From: Lacinutrix sp. WUR7
GTDB taxonomy: Bacteria; Bacteroidota; Bacteroidia; Flavobacteriales; Flavobacteriaceae
DNA length: 64,000 bases
NCBI RefSeq assembly: GCF_016864015.1
Contig: NZ_CP045067.1
Coordinates: 345,001 to 409,000, forward strand
Reading direction: 5' to 3'
Shown here: positions 10,135-19,846 of the stretch, piece after piece
Layout: the number at the start of each line of letters is the position of its first letter
Numbering within the stretch: the stretch's first letter is position 1
Notes under the pieces: model-generated
Seen by the model: only the letters and a program-made list of their open reading frames with translations
What the model was told of the DNA's origin: nothing
Database searches by the model: none
Position numbers and translations under genes: made by a program

Positions 10135-11808
10135 TTAAGAAGTTGCATAAGACTTGTCATGCACGTTTGCTATTGCACGACCAGAAGGCTCATTCATGTT
10201 TTTAAACGCCTCATCCCATTCTAAAGCAGTAGCAGTACTACAAGCTACACTTGCTTCTTGCGGCACACTTAAAGCAGCTGCATCACTTGGAAAATGTTCT
10301 TCAAAGATAGAACGGTAATAAAACTCTTCTTTGTTTTGTGGTGTTTGTATTGGAAATCTAAATTTAGCATTTGCCATTTGTTCATCCGTAACCGCTTCAT
10401 CTACCACTTCTTTAAGGGTATCAATCCAACTATAACCAACACCATCACTAAATTGTTCTTTTTGTCTCCAAGCTACGCTTTCTGGTAACATGTCTTCAAA
10501 TGCCTTACGAATCACCCATTTTTCCATGCGTTCTCCGTTAATCATTTTATCTTGAGGATTGATACGCATAGCAACATCCATAAATTCTTTATCTAAAAAT
10601 GGCACACGACCTTCAATTCCCCAAGCAGCTAAACTTTTGTTCGCTCTTAAACAATCGTACATGTGTAATTTATCTAATTTACGTACAGTTTCTTCATGAA
10701 ACTCTTGTGCATTTGGTGCTTTATGAAAGTATAAATAGCCTCCAAAAAGCTCATCTGCTCCTTCACCAGATAATACCATTTTAATTCCCATAGACTTAAT
10801 AACTCTTGCCATTAAATACATTGGTGTCGAAGAACGAATGGTTGTGATATCATAGGTTTCAATGTTATAAATTACATCTTTAATAGCATCTAAACCTTCT
10901 TGAATGGTAAATTTAATTTCGTGATGTACTGTTCCAATATGATCTGCAACTTTTTGTGCTGCAGCTAAATCTGGAGAACCTTCTAATCCTACAGCAAAGG
11001 AATGGGTTTGTGGATACCAAGCATCAGACGTATCATCACTCTCCACACGTTTTTGCGCATATTTTTTTGCAATTGCAGAAACTACCGAAGAATCTAAACC
11101 TCCAGATAATAATACACCATAAGGCACATCACTCATTAATTGTCTGTGTACTGCCGCTTCTAAAGCTTCTTTAATTTCAGCAATACTTGTTTCGTTTTCT
11201 TTTACTGCATCGTATTCACTCCAATCTCTATTGTACCATTTTACAAATTCGCCATCTTTACTAGACATATAATGTCCTGGAGGAAATAATTCTATTTTTG
11301 TACAAATACCTTCTAGTGCTTTTAATTCGGAAGCCACATAAAAAGTTCCGTTTTGATCCCAACCAATATATAAAGGAATAATCCCCATGTGATCACGAGC
11401 GATAAAGTATTCGTCTTTTTCCACGTCATAAATTGCAAATCCGAAGATACCATTCATCTCATCTACAAAGTCCACACCTTTTTCTTGGTATAATGCTAAA
11501 ATAACTTCGCAGTCACTTTCGGTTTGAAAATCATACTTTCCTTCAAATTGCTTACGTAATTCTCTGTGGTTATATATTTCGCCATTTGCTGCTAAAACCA
11601 GTTTATTATCTGGACTAAACAAAGGTTGTTTTCCAGAAGCTGGATCTACAATTGCTAAACGCTCATGTGCCAAAATGGCTTTATCGTCACTATAAATCCC
11701 AGACCAATCTGGTCCACGATGACGAATTGTTTTAGACATTTCTAAAACCTGAGGTCTTAAATCTTCACTCTTTTGTTTAAGGTCGAAAGCACATACAATT
11801 CCACACAT
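10135..11808 (-). CDS. asnB: asparagine synthase B (glutamine-hydrolysing)
   Basis: Cytosolic enzyme that makes asparagine from aspartate, ATP and glutamine-derived ammonia. The 557-residue protein begins MCGIV, so after Met removal the nucleophile of the class-II glutaminase domain is N-terminal. RLAIVDPASGKQPL and NGEIYNH are in the amidotransferase half. The synthetase half has the pyrophosphate loop LLSGGLDSSVVSA and EGADELFGGY, and a late segment with VEGRVPFLD-like text (GIEGRVPFLDKEF). The length fits AsnB of the E. coli type. It is divergent from a DUF2911 gene across a 232-bp AT-rich gap in which I see no clear promoter. Confidence 0.96.
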   Translation of the reverse strand: MCGIVCAFDLKQKSEDLRPQVLEMSKTIRHRGPDWSGIYSDDKAILAHERLAIVDPASGKQPLFSPDNKLVLAANGEIYNHRELRKQFEGKYDFQTESDCEVILALYQEKGVDFVDEMNGIFGFAIYDVEKDEYFIARDHMGIIPLYIGWDQNGTFYVASELKALEGICTKIELFPPGHYMSSKDGEFVKWYNRDWSEYDAVKENETSIAEIKEALEAAVHRQLMSDVPYGVLLSGGLDSSVVSAIAKKYAQKRVESDDTSDAWYPQTHSFAVGLEGSPDLAAAQKVADHIGTVHHEIKFTIQEGLDAIKDVIYNIETYDITTIRSSTPMYLMARVIKSMGIKMVLSGEGADELFGGYLYFHKAPNAQEFHEETVRKLDKLHMYDCLRANKSLAAWGIEGRVPFLDKEFMDVAMRINPQDKMINGERMEKWVIRKAFEDMLPESVAWRQKEQFSDGVGYSWIDTLKEVVDEAVTDEQMANAKFRFPIQTPQNKEEFYYRSIFEEHFPSDAAALSVPQEASVACSTATALEWDEAFKNMNEPSGRAIANVHDKSYATS

Positions 11809-12040
11809 AACTTATATATTTTTAATTTTTTATTCTTTGTTGTTATCATTACTGAAGCAAATATGCGATTGTTGTTTCATATTAAAAACATAAAACGCTA
11901 AAACACTTACATATTATAACAATAAAATGAATTTTTATAATTAAATGAAATCAACTCAAAGAAAAAACAATACTATTTATCATAATTTGTAAATTTAAAC
12001 ATCTTGTTACGACTACTAAGAAAACTTAAAATAATTAATC

Positions 12041-12586
12041 ATGAAAAAAACACCATTTATTACCACCTTAGCATTTACACTAATTATGCTAGTAAGCTTT
12101 AATTTAAGCGCGCAAGATTTCGCCGAATTAAACAAGAGCCCAATGGATGCAGCAGCATTCCCTACAGATTATAAAAACCCGGACAAATTAATAAAAGTAG
12201 TTTATAGTAGACCACAATTAAAAGAAAGAAGCTTAGACAAGCTTGCTCCAAATGGTAAGGTTTGGCGTACTGGTGCAAATGAAGCTACCGAAATCACGTT
12301 ATACACAGATATGAAATTAGGAAGTACTTTAGTTAAAGCTGGAACATATTCTTTAGCAACTATTCCAGGAGAAAAAGAATGGACTATCATTTTAAATAAA
12401 GATTTAAACACTTGGGGAAGTTATTTTTATAATGAAGCTAACGACGTAGCAAGAATTACGGTTCCTGTTGGATCAAGTAAAAAATCTATTGAAGCTTTTT
12501 CTATCGCTTTTAAAGAAAGTGATAAAGGAGTAGATATGTTTTTAGGTTGGGATACCACAGTAGTAGCGGTACCGTTCACGAAATAA
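12041..12586 (+). CDS. DUF2911 family exported protein
   Basis: The 181-residue product has a clear signal peptide (FITTLAFTLIMLVSFNLSAQ), with cleavage near residue 25. The mature region shows the DUF2911 pattern: VVYSRPQLKER, LAPNGKVWRTGANEATEITLYTD, AGTYSLATIPGEKEWTII, and a C-terminal WDTTVVAVPF. The family is common in Bacteroidota, is predicted to be periplasmic and has no assigned activity. It is monocistronic and ends at a strong bidirectional terminator shared with queE. Confidence 0.9.
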   Translation: MKKTPFITTLAFTLIMLVSFNLSAQDFAELNKSPMDAAAFPTDYKNPDKLIKVVYSRPQLKERSLDKLAPNGKVWRTGANEATEITLYTDMKLGSTLVKAGTYSLATIPGEKEWTIILNKDLNTWGSYFYNEANDVARITVPVGSSKKSIEAFSIAFKESDKGVDMFLGWDTTVVAVPFTK

Positions 12587-12607
12587 GAAACACATATTAT
12601 AGTATAC

Positions 12608-12640
12608 AAAAAAGCCTTAGAATTATTCTAAGGCTTTTTT
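12608..12640. terminator. bidirectional terminator between DUF2911 gene and queE
   Basis: A 15-bp perfect stem (AAAAAAGCCTTAGAA and complement, 3-nt loop) has T-runs on both strands. It sits 22 bp after the plus-strand stop and 3 bp before the minus-strand queE stop codon. It can serve both convergent genes. Confidence 0.9.
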
Positions 12641-12642
12641 TA

Positions 12643-13275
12643 TTAAGGTATATTTAAGTACTTATGTGTTTGTAAAGACACTTTCCATTGGGGATTAGCC
12701 ATTACATAATCTACAATTTGCGGAACCACTTTATCACTTTTACTCCATTCTGGTTGTAAATATAAAATGCAATCTTTATTTACTTTTGCTGCTTGTTCTT
12801 CAGCAAACTTAAAATCATCTTTATTGTAAATAATACATTTTAACTCGTGCGCTTGTGCATATACTTCTTCGGTTGGTAGTTTATTCTTTTTTGGTGAAAG
12901 GCAAATCCAATCCCAAACTCCAGTTAACTTATACGCTCCAGAAGTTTCTATATGTACTTGTAATCCTCTTTCTTTTAAGGCATTGGTTAACGGATCCATA
13001 TTCCACATTAAAGGCTCTCCTCCAGTAACTACAATTGTTTTACTGTGTTTTGCAGCATTATCAGCTATTTGCACTGTTTCCGTTGCAGGATGTAATTCTG
13101 GTAACCAGCTTTCTTTAACGTCACACCAATGGCATCCAACATCACAACCACCAATTCGTACAAAATACGCAGCTGTTCCTTTATGAAAACCCTCTCCTTG
13201 AATAGTATAAAACTCTTCCATTAAAGGTAATAATAACCCTTTATCTAGCAACTCTTGTCTTTCACTTCTTGTCAT
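12643..13275 (-). CDS. queE: 7-carboxy-7-deazaguanine synthase
   Basis: Radical-SAM enzyme of the queuosine/7-deazaguanine pathway; it converts carboxy-tetrahydropterin to 7-carboxy-7-deazaguanine. The 210-residue product has the QueE-type N-terminal FYTIQGEG, the cluster motif in GGCDVGCHWCD (C-x3-C-x2-C) and the VTGGEPL motif. Next come HIETSGAY and the LSPKKNK segment. The start chosen is the ATG at 13275; a TTG three codons upstream also opens the frame but is less likely. No other queuosine gene is present in the window. It stands alone and converges on the DUF2911 gene. Confidence 0.93.
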   Translation of the reverse strand: MTRSERQELLDKGLLLPLMEEFYTIQGEGFHKGTAAYFVRIGGCDVGCHWCDVKESWLPELHPATETVQIADNAAKHSKTIVVTGGEPLMWNMDPLTNALKERGLQVHIETSGAYKLTGVWDWICLSPKKNKLPTEEVYAQAHELKCIIYNKDDFKFAEEQAAKVNKDCILYLQPEWSKSDKVVPQIVDYVMANPQWKVSLQTHKYLNIP

Positions 13276-13481
13276 AGCTTGCAAAGATAGTTATTTAAGT
13301 ATTTAAAGTTTAATCGTGCCCATAATATTTAAAGTTAAAAGCTTCGGATTTCATTTTCAATATAAAAAGACAAGGTACTTATAACTTAAGGCATTTGGAT
13401 CTTTTAGTTGAAAAGTTGATTGATTTTTTAAAAGGTTTTACATTAAAGATTACTATTTTTATGCAAATTTTGAAGAATACT

Positions 13482-15008
13482 ATGAGCAGACAGGATGATT
13501 TTTTTAAACATATAGAAGAAGGGAACAAAACCAAAGGAGATTTTATCACTTTAGGTTCGGCAATGTTAGACGGAAAAACTATTAAAGATGCCTTTGTAAA
13601 GATACCTTTAAAAACCATGAACAGACATGGTTTAATTGCTGGTGCGACAGGAACAGGTAAAACCAAAACATTACAGGTTTTAGCCGAAAACTTAAGCGAA
13701 AAAGGAATTCCTGTTTTACTTATGGATATTAAAGGGGATTTAAGTGGTTTAGCACAACCAAGTCCTGGACATGCTAAAATAGACGAACGTCATGCAAAAA
13801 TAGGCTTACCATTTGAAGCCAAGGGATTTCCTGTAGAAATCATGTCATTATCGGAACAAGAAGGTGTTCGTTTACGAGCTACTGTTAGTGAATTTGGGCC
13901 TGTTCTACTATCTAGAATTTTAGACCTAACAGATACACAATCTGGTGTAGTTGCTGTTATTTTTAAATATTGTGATGATAACAAATTACCTTTATTAGAC
14001 TTAAAAGATTTTAAAAAAATATTACAATACGCTACCAAAGAAGGAAAGGAAGAATTCTCGGATGCTTATGGTCGAATTTCTTCTGCATCAACAGGAGCCA
14101 TTTTACGTAAAGTGGTAGAAATAGAGCAACAAGGTGGAGAGCTTTTCTTTGGTGAAAAAAGTTTTGATGTGGAAGATTTAGTCCGTACCACAAGAGACGG
14201 AAAAGGCTATATCAATATTATTAGATTAACAGATATTCAAGATAAGCCTAAATTATTCTCTACATTTATGTTAAGTTTATTAGCGGAAATTTATGAAACT
14301 TTTCCAGAACAAGGAGATGCTGACAAGCCAGAACTAATTATGTTTATTGACGAAGCGCATCTTATCTTTAATGAAGCTTCTAAAGCCTTATTGAATCAAA
14401 TTGAAAGCATCGTAAAATTAATACGTAGTAAAGGAATTGGTTTATACTTTGTAACCCAAAATCCAACCGATGTTCCAGAAGGTGTATTAAGTCAGTTAGG
14501 TTTAAAAATACAACATGCTTTGCGTGCTTTTACAGCAAAAGACAGGAAAGCAATCAAACTTGCAGCGCAAAACTATCCAGATACCGAATATTATGATACC
14601 GCTGAAATTTTAACTTCTTTAGGAATTGGAGAAGCTTTAGTTTCTGCTTTAGACGAAAAAGGAAGACCAACTCCGCTTGCTGCAACTATGATGCGAGCAC
14701 CAATGAGTAGAATGGATGTACTAACAGAAACAGAACTAAACAATCTATTAGACGACTCTAAATTGGTTATGAAATATAACGAAACCATTGATAGAGAATC
14801 TGCCTATGAAATGTTGCATAAAAAAATTGAAAAAGCCGAAGCTTTACAAATTAAAGAAGACGCTAGAGAAGCCAAAGAAAAAGAACAAAAAAAAGCGACA
14901 CGTTCTAGCTCTAGTAGAAGCAGTACAAGAATGAATCCGATTGTAAAAGTACTTACAAGCGCAACTTTTATACGTTCTGTTTTCGGAATTCTAAAAAAAG
15001 TATTGTAG
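13482..15008 (+). CDS. HerA/DUF853-type ATPase
   Basis: The 508-residue protein belongs to the DUF853 group of HerA-FtsK-like P-loop NTPases, also called YjgR-like. It has Walker A GATGTGKTKT near residue 50, LLMDIKGDLSG as a conserved strand, Walker B LIMFIDEAH, and a sensor-type FVTQNPTDVPEGVL. The C-terminus has a charged coiled-coil segment (AREAKEKEQKKATRS) and a basic tail. Function is unproven; a role as a DNA-associated motor is inferred from the superfamily. The frame is open upstream to a TTG at 13395, but the ATG at 13482 gives the normal N-terminus. It begins a plus-strand run of genes with short gaps. Confidence 0.9.
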   Translation: MSRQDDFFKHIEEGNKTKGDFITLGSAMLDGKTIKDAFVKIPLKTMNRHGLIAGATGTGKTKTLQVLAENLSEKGIPVLLMDIKGDLSGLAQPSPGHAKIDERHAKIGLPFEAKGFPVEIMSLSEQEGVRLRATVSEFGPVLLSRILDLTDTQSGVVAVIFKYCDDNKLPLLDLKDFKKILQYATKEGKEEFSDAYGRISSASTGAILRKVVEIEQQGGELFFGEKSFDVEDLVRTTRDGKGYINIIRLTDIQDKPKLFSTFMLSLLAEIYETFPEQGDADKPELIMFIDEAHLIFNEASKALLNQIESIVKLIRSKGIGLYFVTQNPTDVPEGVLSQLGLKIQHALRAFTAKDRKAIKLAAQNYPDTEYYDTAEILTSLGIGEALVSALDEKGRPTPLAATMMRAPMSRMDVLTETELNNLLDDSKLVMKYNETIDRESAYEMLHKKIEKAEALQIKEDAREAKEKEQKKATRSSSSRSSTRMNPIVKVLTSATFIRSVFGILKKVL

Positions 15009-15060
15009 CTTTTCGCTAAAGTTTCAGATAAAATAAAACACAAAACAACAACCCATATCT

Positions 15061-15109
15061 TTTCCGTTTTCACGGAAATTAAAAAATAAGATTTCCGCTT
15101 TCTCGGAAA
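15061..15109. repeat. two tandem TTTCCG-N6-CGGAAA hairpins
   Basis: TTTCCG (15061-15066) pairs with CGGAAA (15073-15078), and the same arms recur at 15092-15097 and 15104-15109. The second hairpin ends 6 bp before the ATG of the next gene, so it could affect its translation or the upstream mRNA end. Confidence 0.5.
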
Positions 15110-15115
15110 ATAAAT

Positions 15116-15670
15116 ATGAAAAACACCATTTTTACACTTTGCCTATTAAGTATCGTTTTTACTTCATGCAAAAAAGAAGTGAACCCATTTTTAATCTCTA
15201 AAACCAATATCGGACTTTTAACAGACTCGACACAAGTAAAAGATATGGAAGCTATTTATGCTAATGATTCTGTTGTAAAACGAATTGATGGAGATGAATT
15301 TACAGGAAGCATCAATGACATAAAAATCTATGACAAAACAGGAAAGCAATTATTAATACTTTCGCCTAACCAAGCTTTAGATTCTACTGCTACTATTACT
15401 ACCATTCAAGTAGTAGACCCAAGATATAAAACAGCAAAAGGATTAAATACCACTAGTACATTTGGGGATATTAAAAACCATTATACTATTTCTAGTATTC
15501 AAAACACATTAAGAAACGTAGTGGTTTTTGTAGATGATATAAATGGGTTTTTCACCATTGACAAAATGGAACTACCTTCTGAATTACGAATGGATGTAAA
15601 CAAGAAAATTGAAGCAATACAGATTCCTGACACCGCAAAAATTAAACATTTCATGATAGGCTGGAATTAA
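15116..15670 (+). CDS. lipoprotein of unknown function
   Basis: The 184-residue product starts with a lipoprotein signal (FTLCLLSIVFTSCKK) and acylated Cys at residue 18. The mature part contains mixed strand-type sequence with ISKTNIGLLTDSTQVKD, DIKIYDKTGKQLLIL and GLNTTSTFGDIKNHY, and no catalytic motif I recognise. The segment up to STFGDIKNHYTI resembles the pattern of small periplasmic lipoproteins common in Flavobacteriaceae. It lies 108 bp after the DUF853 gene and 12 bp before the YitT-like gene, so it may be cotranscribed with the latter. Confidence 0.8.
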   Translation: MKNTIFTLCLLSIVFTSCKKEVNPFLISKTNIGLLTDSTQVKDMEAIYANDSVVKRIDGDEFTGSINDIKIYDKTGKQLLILSPNQALDSTATITTIQVVDPRYKTAKGLNTTSTFGDIKNHYTISSIQNTLRNVVVFVDDINGFFTIDKMELPSELRMDVNKKIEAIQIPDTAKIKHFMIGWN

Positions 15671-15682
15671 CATTAAAGCGTT

Positions 15683-16654
15683 ATGAATCCATTATTTGGT
15701 AAACTATTAGTAGATATAGCTAAGCAAAGGCTTAAAGCGAAACACGCCCCTATTCCATATACCGAAAAAGAAATAACTCCAGTAATTGACAATATTAAAG
15801 TAGAGTTTTCACACGCTATAAAAGAATACCTATTTATTATAATTGGTGTTTTCTCTGCTGGATTTGGCTTAAAAGGTTTTCTATTACCAAATCATTTTAT
15901 AGATGGTGGCGCAACAGGTATTTCTTTACTCCTTCAAAATATAACCTCGTTATCTCTTGGTGTTTTATTGCTATTAGTGAATCTCCCTTTCCTTATACTA
16001 GCAACCCAAACAATAGGTAAAAAATTCGCCATTAAAAGTGTCATTGCCATTGCCTTTTTAGCCTTAGTAGTGCACTTTGTAAATTACCCAACAATCACAG
16101 AAGACAAACTACTAATAGCCGTGTTTGGTGGATTCTTTTTAGGTTTAGGAATTGGTTTAGCCATGCGTGGCGGCAGTGTTATAGATGGCACAGAAGTTTT
16201 AGCCATATACTTGAGTAGAAAAATGTCGATCACCGTTGGAGATGTCTTATTACTTATAAATATTGTTATTTTTTCTTTTGGCGCTTATGTATTATCCATT
16301 GAAACAGCACTTTATGCGATACTAACGTATTTGTCGGCAGCTAAAACCGTAGATTTTGTAGTAGATGGCGTTGAAGAGTATCTAGGTATCACTATTATTT
16401 CTGAAAAACACGAGGAAATTAGAATCATGGTTACCGAAAAATTACGCAGAGCTTGCACAATATATGCAGGAAAAGGTGGTTTTGGTGTAAACGGAAAAAA
16501 TTACGACAAAGACATTATTTACACAGTAATGACTAGGTTAGAACTTGCAAAACTATATACTGAAATTGACAAAATAGACAAAAAAGCCTTTGTCACTATT
16601 GGTATAGTAAAAGATTTAAAAGGAGGAATGATTAAACGTAAGCCTTTAAAATAA
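15683..16654 (+). CDS. YitT family membrane protein (DUF161/DUF2179)
   Basis: The 323-residue protein has a hydrophilic N-terminus (about 45 residues), then five to six membrane helices: FIIIGVFSAGFGLKGFL, GVLLLLVNLPFLILATQ, SVIAIAFLALVV, FGGFFLGLGIGLAMRGG, VGDVLLLINIVIFSFGA. A soluble C-terminal DUF2179 domain follows, with GITIISEKHEEIRIMV, RACTIYAGKGGFG and DIIYTVMTRLEL. The GGSVIDGTEVLAIYLSRK loop is characteristic of YitT proteins. Substrate and role are not established; YitT proteins are predicted integral membrane proteins. The hydrophilic N-terminus is longer than in many relatives. Confidence 0.92.
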   Translation: MNPLFGKLLVDIAKQRLKAKHAPIPYTEKEITPVIDNIKVEFSHAIKEYLFIIIGVFSAGFGLKGFLLPNHFIDGGATGISLLLQNITSLSLGVLLLLVNLPFLILATQTIGKKFAIKSVIAIAFLALVVHFVNYPTITEDKLLIAVFGGFFLGLGIGLAMRGGSVIDGTEVLAIYLSRKMSITVGDVLLLINIVIFSFGAYVLSIETALYAILTYLSAAKTVDFVVDGVEEYLGITIISEKHEEIRIMVTEKLRRACTIYAGKGGFGVNGKNYDKDIIYTVMTRLELAKLYTEIDKIDKKAFVTIGIVKDLKGGMIKRKPLK

Positions 16655-16705
16655 AACCAATTCTGTAAAAATTACGTATATACAATTAAAAGACTTTTTT
16701 ACATT

Positions 16706-17071
16706 ATGAAAAAGAAATACACCCTACAAGATTCTCCATTTGTTGTTCCTACAACAGACGGAAAAGTAATAGAAGAACACTTTGGTTTAGCGACCAACAA
16801 GGACTCTCAAATAAGCATAGCTCGTATGATTGCTCCTGCTGGCTGGAGTGAACCTTTTCAAACCCCAGAGTTTGACGAGTATACCTATATAATTAAAGGC
16901 AAAAAACAATTTATTATTGAAGATGAAGTTGTAATTTTGGAAGCTGGACAATCTATTAAAATAAATAAGAATACGCGTGTGCAGTATTCTAATCCATTTA
17001 CAATTGCTTGCGAATATATAGCTATTTGCTTTCCTGCATTTTCTATGGATTTAGTAAACAGAGAAGATTAA
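16706..17071 (+). CDS. cupin domain protein
   Basis: This 121-residue single-domain protein has a small beta-barrel cupin pattern: EPFQTPEFDEYTYIIKGK, KQFIIEDEVVILEAGQS, IKINKNTRVQYSNP. The usual metal-binding histidines are not seen in motif 1 (the HxH positions are occupied by QTPEF). It may therefore bind a ligand without metal or not be an enzyme. It is cytoplasmic, with no signal. It is followed after one base by an alpha/beta-hydrolase gene, so the two are probably cotranscribed. The substrate is unknown. Confidence 0.88.
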   Translation: MKKKYTLQDSPFVVPTTDGKVIEEHFGLATNKDSQISIARMIAPAGWSEPFQTPEFDEYTYIIKGKKQFIIEDEVVILEAGQSIKINKNTRVQYSNPFTIACEYIAICFPAFSMDLVNRED

Positions 17072-17072
17072 C

Positions 17073-17900
17073 ATGAATTTTTTATCAAAAACAATAGGAT
17101 TTTTTATTAACTTAATAAGTTATATTTCACCAAAACTAGCTGGGAAATTAGCACTTTCTTTATTCTCAACGCCTTTTAGAGGAAAGAAATTTAATGAAAA
17201 AGAATCCGACTTTTTAGACACTGCGTTTAAAGAAGAATTACAACACGAAGACTTAAATATCATGACCTATAGATGGCTTGGTAAAAACAAAACCATATTA
17301 CTTGCACATGGTTGGGAAAGCAATGCTACAAGATGGCAACCTTTAGTTGAAAGTTTAAAAACTCAAAACTATAACATTATTGCACTAGATGCTCCAGCAC
17401 ATGGCCGTTCTGGAAGTAAAAAATTCAACGCTATTCTATATTCCGAATTTATAAATATCGTTTCTAAAAAATTTAATCCAGATATCATTATTGGACATTC
17501 TGTTGGTGGTATGGCAACTGTATTTTATCAGCATAAATACCAAAATACAGAACTAGAAAAACTAGTTTTATTAGGAGCTCCTTCCAACTTTACAGGTGTT
17601 TTTAATCGTTATGTAGAAATGATGGGATACAATAAAAAAGTTGACAAACAAATGAATGAAATCGTTCTAGAAAAATACGGTCACTTACCGGCTTATTTTT
17701 CTGCCGCAGATTTCACTAAAAATATTGATACCTCAGCACTTTTAATACATGATGAACGCGATAGAATTATCCCGTATCAAGACGCTAAGAGTTTTGAACA
17801 AAATTATGCAAATGCACAATTAATAACTACGCAAGGTTTCGGACATTCATTAAACAATGAAACCATAATAGAGTATATTAATAAGTACATTACAAATTAA
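17073..17900 (+). CDS. alpha/beta hydrolase
   Basis: The 275-residue protein has a hydrophobic N-terminal segment (about 7-30) that may hold it at the membrane. The hydrolase core follows: an oxyanion strand ILLAHGWESNATRW, then ALDAPAHGRSG, the nucleophile elbow IIGHSVGGMA, the acid in LLIHDERDRIIPY, and the histidine in GFGHSLNNE. The full Ser-Asp-His triad is visible. The substrate is not predictable; esterase or lipase activity is typical. It directly follows the cupin gene. A 58-bp gap precedes rluF. Confidence 0.9.
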   Translation: MNFLSKTIGFFINLISYISPKLAGKLALSLFSTPFRGKKFNEKESDFLDTAFKEELQHEDLNIMTYRWLGKNKTILLAHGWESNATRWQPLVESLKTQNYNIIALDAPAHGRSGSKKFNAILYSEFINIVSKKFNPDIIIGHSVGGMATVFYQHKYQNTELEKLVLLGAPSNFTGVFNRYVEMMGYNKKVDKQMNEIVLEKYGHLPAYFSAADFTKNIDTSALLIHDERDRIIPYQDAKSFEQNYANAQLITTQGFGHSLNNETIIEYINKYITN

Positions 17901-17958
17901 GCTAGAGTCTAGTATTTTAAATTTCACTTAGTGATTAAACTTATAGTATCTTTACCAA

Positions 17959-18705
17959 ATGGAAGAGAATCTTAAACGTATAAATAAATATTTAAGCGAA
18001 GTTGGTTATTGCTCACGTAGAGAAGCAGACAGACTTATTGAAGCTGGAAGAGTAACTATTAATGGTGTTGTACCAGAAATGGGAACTAAAATAGCTCCAG
18101 ATGACGAAGTGCAGGTAGACGGAAAAGCCATTGTAAACACCAAAGATTCTTTTACATATTTAGCATTTAATAAACCTGTTGGTATTGTTTGTACTACAGA
18201 TACTAGAGTAGAAAAAGACAATATTATAGATTTTATAAAGTTCCCAAAACGTATATTCCCAATTGGTAGATTAGATAAACCAAGTGAAGGTTTAATCTTT
18301 CTTACAGATGATGGAGATATTGTAAATAAAATACTTCGCGCAAGCAATAATCACGATAAAGAATACATTGTAACGGTAGACAAAGCTATTTCACAAACAT
18401 TTATTGAAAGAATGTCTAATGGTATTTACTTAGAAGAATTAGACAGAACTACTAAATCTTGTATTGTTGAAAAACTAGGAACTTACAAGTTTAAAATTAT
18501 TTTAACACAAGGATTAAATAGACAAATCCGTAGAATGTGTGAATATCTAAACTACGAAGTAAATAGTTTAAAACGTGTTCGTATTATGAATATCGAACTA
18601 GATGTTCCTGTTGGCGAGTACAGAGAATTTACAACGGAAGAATTAGAAGATCTAAATGCCCTTTTAGAAAGTTCTACGAAAACCTATCTAGAAAACAATG
18701 GCTAA
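17959..18705 (+). CDS. rluF: 23S rRNA pseudouridine synthase RluF-type
   Basis: Enzyme that isomerises a uridine of 23S rRNA (U2604 in E. coli). The 248-residue protein has an N-terminal S4 RNA-binding domain ([20 protein letters not shown], then VTINGVV). The catalytic domain follows, with [10 protein letters not shown] and the active-site motif [17 protein letters not shown], whose Asp is catalytic, and later the [13 protein letters not shown] segment. These motifs place it in the RsuA/RluB/E/F group; the DKPSEGL form fits RluF. The gene overlaps the VOC gene that follows by 8 bp, so both are likely translated from one message. Confidence 0.92.
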   Translation: MEENLKRINKYLSEVGYCSRREADRLIEAGRVTINGVVPEMGTKIAPDDEVQVDGKAIVNTKDSFTYLAFNKPVGIVCTTDTRVEKDNIIDFIKFPKRIFPIGRLDKPSEGLIFLTDDGDIVNKILRASNNHDKEYIVTVDKAISQTFIERMSNGIYLEELDRTTKSCIVEKLGTYKFKIILTQGLNRQIRRMCEYLNYEVNSLKRVRIMNIELDVPVGEYREFTTEELEDLNALLESSTKTYLENNG

Positions 18706-19120
18706 ACTTTCTCCTTTTCACATTGCAATTCCGGTGCACAACTTAGAAGCGTGCAGAACATTTTACAAAGATGTTTTAAATTGCGAAGAAGGCAGAAGTA
18801 GCGATCATTGGGTAGATTTTAATTTCTTTGGTCACCAATTGGTTATCCATTACAAAGCACAATCTACTGAAAAAGCACCAACCAATGCTGTAGACGGAAA
18901 AGCAGTTCCTATACCGCATTATGGCGTGGTTTTAGATTGGGATGTTTTTCACGCTTTCGCGGAAGACTTAAAACAAAAAAACATACATTTTATTATTGAA
19001 CCATATATTCGTTTTGAAGGCTTAGTAGGCGAACAAGCCACTATGTTTTTTAATGATCCTTCTGGTAATGCTTTAGAGTTTAAAGCTTTTAAAGATATAA
19101 ATCAGCTGTTTGCGAAGTAA
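18698..19120 (+). CDS. VOC/glyoxalase superfamily protein
   Basis: The 140-residue single VOC domain shows two betaalphabetabeta units: [21 protein letters not shown] with a metal-position His, [11 protein letters not shown], then [14 protein letters not shown] and a C-terminal [15 protein letters not shown] with the terminal Glu ligand. Three or four metal-ligand positions (His, His, Glu) are present. Members are dioxygenase- or isomerase-like and substrates vary; the substrate is unknown here. It starts inside the 3' end of rluF and its 3' end overlaps the convergent membrane-protein gene by 32 bp. Confidence 0.92.
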   Translation: MAKLSPFHIAIPVHNLEACRTFYKDVLNCEEGRSSDHWVDFNFFGHQLVIHYKAQSTEKAPTNAVDGKAVPIPHYGVVLDWDVFHAFAEDLKQKNIHFIIEPYIRFEGLVGEQATMFFNDPSGNALEFKAFKDINQLFAK

Positions 19121-19829
19121 TCTTCTTTCTTGTTAAATAAAAAGGCAAGTAAATAAGCAGAAACAAAGGAATTAAAGCAACCTCAACAACTATAATATAA
19201 TAAGGCCAATCTGGCAAGTAATCTAAAACCGAAGCTGATTCTGGTTTTCTATTTAAATACGAATAATTAGATCCTAAAAACGCATTTATACCAAACGAAG
19301 CGATTAAATAGCCTTGTATTGCCACAAGTGATTTAAAAACACTTTTTAGTTTTGGACGCATTCTTAAAACAAAAGTGGCGTAAAAAATAATGGTTAGTAA
19401 GCCCAAGTGCGCAATCCAATATCTAAAAAAGTCGAAACTAGGATAACCTACTGCAATATCTGGAGTAATCACTCCTTGCGAGGTTCCTGCGATAATCCAA
19501 AACAATAGGATCTCATACATCCAGTATTTCCTATAGTATGTAAAAACAGGAATAATCAAAGCTAAAAAACTACATAAATACAAAGGTAAATCAACCGAAA
19601 CAGAATAACCACCTTGGCTAATTTTATAGCTATGAAAAACAATAATAGTTAGAGAAACAAAAATACCTAAAGTTTGAAATAGGGCTTCTTTTTGCTTTTG
19701 ATTCCATCTTTTAGCGTAACGAAATAAAACCACACAAAACAAAACAACAAGTACTATTGGTAGCACATGTTGTACACTACCAATAGTTACTCGCTGTATA
19801 TTTATTAATAAAATAAGCAGAAAATTCAT
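19089..19829 (-). CDS. YwaF/TIGR02206-type membrane protein
   Basis: The 246-residue integral membrane protein has about seven hydrophobic helices, including [69 protein letters not shown] and [16 protein letters not shown]. The LPLYLCS segment and [26 protein letters not shown] match the YwaF/TIGR02206 family of uncharacterised membrane proteins. It stands alone on the minus strand. Its 3' end overlaps the convergent VOC gene by 32 bp with no terminator between. Confidence 0.88.
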   Translation of the reverse strand: MNFLLILLINIQRVTIGSVQHVLPIVLVVLFCVVLFRYAKRWNQKQKEALFQTLGIFVSLTIIVFHSYKISQGGYSVSVDLPLYLCSFLALIIPVFTYYRKYWMYEILLFWIIAGTSQGVITPDIAVGYPSFDFFRYWIAHLGLLTIIFYATFVLRMRPKLKSVFKSLVAIQGYLIASFGINAFLGSNYSYLNRKPESASVLDYLPDWPYYIIVVEVALIPLFLLIYLPFYLTRKKITSQTADLYL

Positions 19830-19846
19830 ACTGCAATATAAGCAGT

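Noticed and set aside
13395-13481. 29-codon extension of the DUF853 ATPase
   Set aside because: Starts with TTG, has no family similarity, and the ATG at 13482 gives the expected N-terminus.
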